Part shown: in pieces, positions 61,261 through 64,000 of the stretch
Layout: every line of letters starts with the position of its first letter
Position numbering within the stretch: the stretch's first letter is position 1
DNA from: Thermoleophilia bacterium
GTDB lineage: Bacteria; Actinomycetota; Thermoleophilia; RBG-16-64-13
DNA: 64,000 nt
Assembly (NCBI GenBank): GCA_027493445.1
Contig: JAOSKU010000001.1
Span: 496,001-560,000 of the forward strand
Direction of reading: 5' to 3'
Translations under genes and position numbers: made by a program
Notes under the pieces: model-generated
What the model was told of the DNA's origin: nothing
The model's database searches: none
Seen by the model: only the letters and a program-made list of their open reading frames with translations

Positions 61261-63401
61261 ATGTCTGAGCAAGCAGTAGTCGGAGCGCACCCGGTGAGCA
61301 CCACCGAGATCCTGGTGGGTGACAAGCGCATCACCCTGGAGACTGGCCGTCTGGCCAAGCAGGCCAGTGGGGCCGTGCTGGTCCGGTCTGGCGACACCAT
61401 GGTCCTGGTCACCGCGGTGGTCTCCAAGTCAGAGCGGAACGTCGACTTCTTTCCACTAACGGTGGACATCGAAGAAGGAATGTATGCGGCCGGGAAGATC
61501 CCGGGGGTTTCATCAAGAAGGAAGGGCGTCCCAGCGACCGGGCCATCCTGACGGCCCGGCTGATCGACCGCCCGGTGCGGCCGTTGTGGCCTGCGGGCTT
61601 CAACAAAGAGACTCATGTCGTCGCCACCGTGCTTTCGGTGGACAAGCAGAACCCCCACGACGTGCTGGCCATTCTGGGCGCTTCGGCGGCCCTGACGCTC
61701 TCGGAAGCCCCGTTCCTTGGCCCCATCGGGGCGGTGCGTGTAGGCAAGGTCAATGGTTCCTGGGTGGTCAACCCCACCTATGCCGAGATCGAGGAGAGCC
61801 CGGTCAACCTGATCGTGGCCGGTACCGCCGGCGCCATCAGCATGGTCGAGGCCGGTTGCGAGGAGGTCGGTGAGGCAGAGATCCTGGCCGGCCTCGAGGT
61901 GGCGCACGCGGCCATCAAGAAGCAGGTCGAGGTCCTGGAGGACTGGGCGGCCGATGTGGGTGTGTCCACCATGGAGTTCGAGGAACGCCTGCCCGACCGG
62001 CTCCTGATGGACAAGATCAAGGCCCGCTTCGCGGGTGACGTGGTTGCGGCGGTCTCGAAGCTGGAGAAGCACGAGCGCTCGGCCGCCGTGGCCGAGCTGA
62101 AGCAGCAGGTGCTGGCCGCCTGGCCTCCGGCCGAGGGCGCCGAGGACCCGGCCGCTGAGGCCGCGGCCGTCGCAAAGGCCTTCGACGCCGTGGAGAAGGA
62201 GATCATCCGCCACCGCATAGCGGTGGAGAAGGTCCGGCCCGACGGGCGGGCCGCGGTCGAGATCCGGCAGCTCAACGTGGAGGTGGGCGTGGCCCCGCGC
62301 ACTCACGGCTCCGGCCTCTTCACGCGCGGCCAGACCCAGGTCATGAGTCTGCTCACCTTGGGCGCGAGCCGAGATGAGCAGCGCATCGACGGTCTGGGCG
62401 TGGAGGAGTCCAAGCGGTTCATGCACCACTACAAGTTCCCGCCTTTCAGCGTGGGGGAGACCGGCTTCATGCGCGGTCCCGGCCGCCGCGAGATCGGGCA
62501 CGGAGCTCTGGCGGAGAGAGCGCTGGCGCCGATGATCCCGGATCCGGAGACGTTCCCGTACACGATTCGGCTGGTCTCCGAGACTCTGGAGTCCAACGGC
62601 TCGAGCTCCATGGCCAGCGTATGCGCGTCGACCCTGGCTCTGATGGACGGCGGCGTGCCCATTCTGCGACCGGTTGCCGGCATCGCCATGGGCCTGGTCA
62701 AGGAGAAGGACGACTTTATCGTGCTGACCGACATCGCCGGGGTGGAGGACCACCTGGGCGACATGGACTTCAAGGTGGCCGGTACGCGTGACGGTATCAC
62801 GGCCCTCCAGATGGACATCAAGATCAAGGGCGTCACGTTCCAGATTCTGACCGATGCCCTGGAACAGGCCCGCAAGGCCCGTCTCTTCATACTGGACGCC
62901 ATGGGCGCCGTCATCTCCCAGCCCCGCGGTGAGCTCAAGGAGTTCGCCCCGCGCATCGGCACGGTGCGCATCGATCCCGAGAAGATCGGGGCCCTCATCG
63001 GGAAAGGCGGGGAGACCATACGCGGGCTCGAGGCGGAATTCGAGTGCACCATCGAGGTGGACGACGAAGGCCTGGTCAAGGTCTTCGCCACCGACGGGCG
63101 CCTGGGCGATGCCTGCATCGAGCGCATCCGCAGCATCACCAAAGAGATCGAGCCGGGCGAGATTATCGTCGGCCGGGTGGTCTCGACCACGAACTTCGGC
63201 GCCTTCGTGAACCTGAAGCCGGGTACCGATGGTCTGATCCACATCTCGAAGCTGGGTGCGGGCCGGGTGGCTACGGTGGAAGAGGTCGTCACCAAGGGTG
63301 ACATGGTCAAGGTCGAAGTTCTTGACGTCGCCATCCAGAACGGCAAAGAAAAGATCAGCCTGAAGCTGCTTGAGAAGCTTGCCGCGGACGTGGCGGGCTA
63401 G
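61261..63401 (+). CDS. pnp: Polyribonucleotide nucleotidyltransferase, one frame break
   Basis: PNPase, a phosphorolytic 3'-5' exoribonuclease of about 713 aa. First RNase PH core ([21 protein letters not shown], then [11 protein letters not shown]), helical domain, second core ([47 protein letters not shown]), KH domain ([17 protein letters not shown]) and S1 domain ([28 protein letters not shown]). The frame breaks at the G run 61503-61507; one more G restores [14 protein letters not shown]. Presumably functional. Confidence 0.94.
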
Positions 63402-63415
63402 GTAGGAGGCGGGCG

Positions 63416-64000
63416 ATCCAGGACTATCGCCTGCACGAGCTTCCCAACGGCCAGCAGCTCATCACCGAGCGGCTCGATCACCTGCGCTCGGTGACCCTGG
63501 GGTTCTGGATCCCGGTGGGCTCCCGCGACGAGGTGGGGGAGCTCACCGGAGTCACCCACTTCATCGAGCATCTGCTCTTCAAGGGCTCCCGCAGGTACAC
63601 GGCCGAGCAGACGGCGCAGATCTTCGACACCCTGGGGGGCGAGCTCAACGCTGCCACCTCGCGGGAGTACGTGCTTGTGTACGGCCGTTTTCTCGACGAG
63701 CAACTCACCACGGCTATGGACGTGCTGGTGGACATGCTGCTCACTCCCACCTTCGCCGACCTGGACCGGGAGCGGGAGGTGGTGCTCGAGGAGATCGCGA
63801 TGTACGAAGACTCACCTCAGGACCTCATCCACGATGTGCTGGCCGAGACGGTGTTCGGCGACCATCCTCTAGGGCACCCCGTGCTGGGGAGCCGGGAGGG
63901 GATAGCCGCCGTCTCCGAAGGCAGCATCCGGGCCTACCACCGGCGCCACTTCCGCTTCTCCGACATGATCGTGGCCGCGGCCGGCAACATCGATCACGAT
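63416..64000 (+). CDS. M16 family zinc metallopeptidase (processing-peptidase-like), partial
   Basis: N-terminal 195 codons of an M16 (PqqL/MPP-like) peptidase, often after pnp. LPNGQQLITERLDHLRSVTLG opens the fold; HFIEH is the inverted zinc motif (HxxEH) with the downstream Glu in REREVVLEEIAMYEDSP. The 3' end is outside the window. No ATG, GTG or TTG precedes the frame between pnp and residue one, so the listed start is only the first codon of homology; a lost base near the start is likely. Confidence 0.85.
   Translation, partial: MQDYRLHELPNGQQLITERLDHLRSVTLGFWIPVGSRDEVGELTGVTHFIEHLLFKGSRRYTAEQTAQIFDTLGGELNAATSREYVLVYGRFLDEQLTTAMDVLVDMLLTPTFADLDREREVVLEEIAMYEDSPQDLIHDVLAETVFGDHPLGHPVLGSREGIAAVSEGSIRAYHRRHFRFSDMIVAAAGNIDHD

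Noticed and set aside
61050-63242. 730-codon open frame on the - strand across pnp
   Set aside because: Antisense shadow of pnp; its length follows from G+C-driven scarcity of stops.

Overview
The window is a high-G+C bacterial chromosome segment. The gene order (ffh-rpsP-khpA-rimM-trmD-rplS-lepB-rnhB ... yraN-comM-dprA-xerC-whiG-rpsB-tsf-pyrH-frr-uppS-cdsA-dxr-rseP-ispG-proS-rimP-nusA-ylxR-infB-ylxP-rbfA-nrnA-truB-ribF ... rpsO-pnp-M16 peptidase), the FliA/WhiG-type sigma factor and the base composition fit an Actinomycetota-like lineage. A methanol:corrinoid methyltransferase pair (mtaC-mtaB) points to an anaerobic, methanol-using relative, possibly a deep-branching hot-spring or subsurface actinobacterial class. 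That placement is an inference and no rRNA is present to test it.

Layout. 1-570: edge of a PIN/RHH toxin-antitoxin pair. 690-11,330: translation, secretion and DNA-uptake housekeeping genes on the + strand, with one CNNM/CBS membrane protein on the - strand. 11,520-34,470: an accessory island. It holds a decayed DNA methyltransferase, an HTH-MNT/HEPN toxin-antitoxin pair, an AbiE toxin-antitoxin operon split by an ISAzo13-type element, a decayed 5.7-kb RHS/YD-repeat surface protein with a small membrane-protein neighbour, a secreted caspase-like gene split by an IS256-type element, two lipoproteins, and a phage- or plasmid-like module (ParB-methyltransferase, zinc-motif protein, DnaC-like loader, O-like initiator). 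The island is flanked by an approximately 2-kb direct duplication of comM(3')-dprA-xerC(5'), so the window has two intact dprA genes and no intact comM. 34,980-56,650: intact xerC, the sigma factor, and then the long translation/isoprenoid/undecaprenyl run ending at ribF and a strong terminator hairpin. 56,750-60,730: - strand mtaC-mtaB and a three-gene small membrane-protein operon, each unit with its own near-consensus promoter. 60,850-64,000: rpsO, pnp and the start of an M16 peptidase.

Three signals stand out. (1) The mtaB leader and the leader of the membrane-protein operon are duplicates of one element of about 115 nt. Each carries a strong Shine-Dalgarno followed by a start-one codon-stop mini-ORF, and the second copy ends in a 32-codon ORF resembling the MtaB N-terminus that overlaps the first membrane-protein gene by ATGA. 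(2) A dispersed, palindromic repeat of about 160 bp with terminal inverted repeats sits in many housekeeping intergenic gaps, including partial and internally deleted copies, and I see none inside the island. (3) The NusA C-terminus and an island protein share the same CX9CX10C...H motif.

Caution. At least five essential single-copy genes (cdsA, ispG, infB, ribF, pnp) and several island genes carry apparent frameshifts, mostly single missing bases in G or C runs. This looks like sequencing or assembly error, so frameshift-based pseudogene calls here are provisional. Transposon splits and large deletions do not have that problem.
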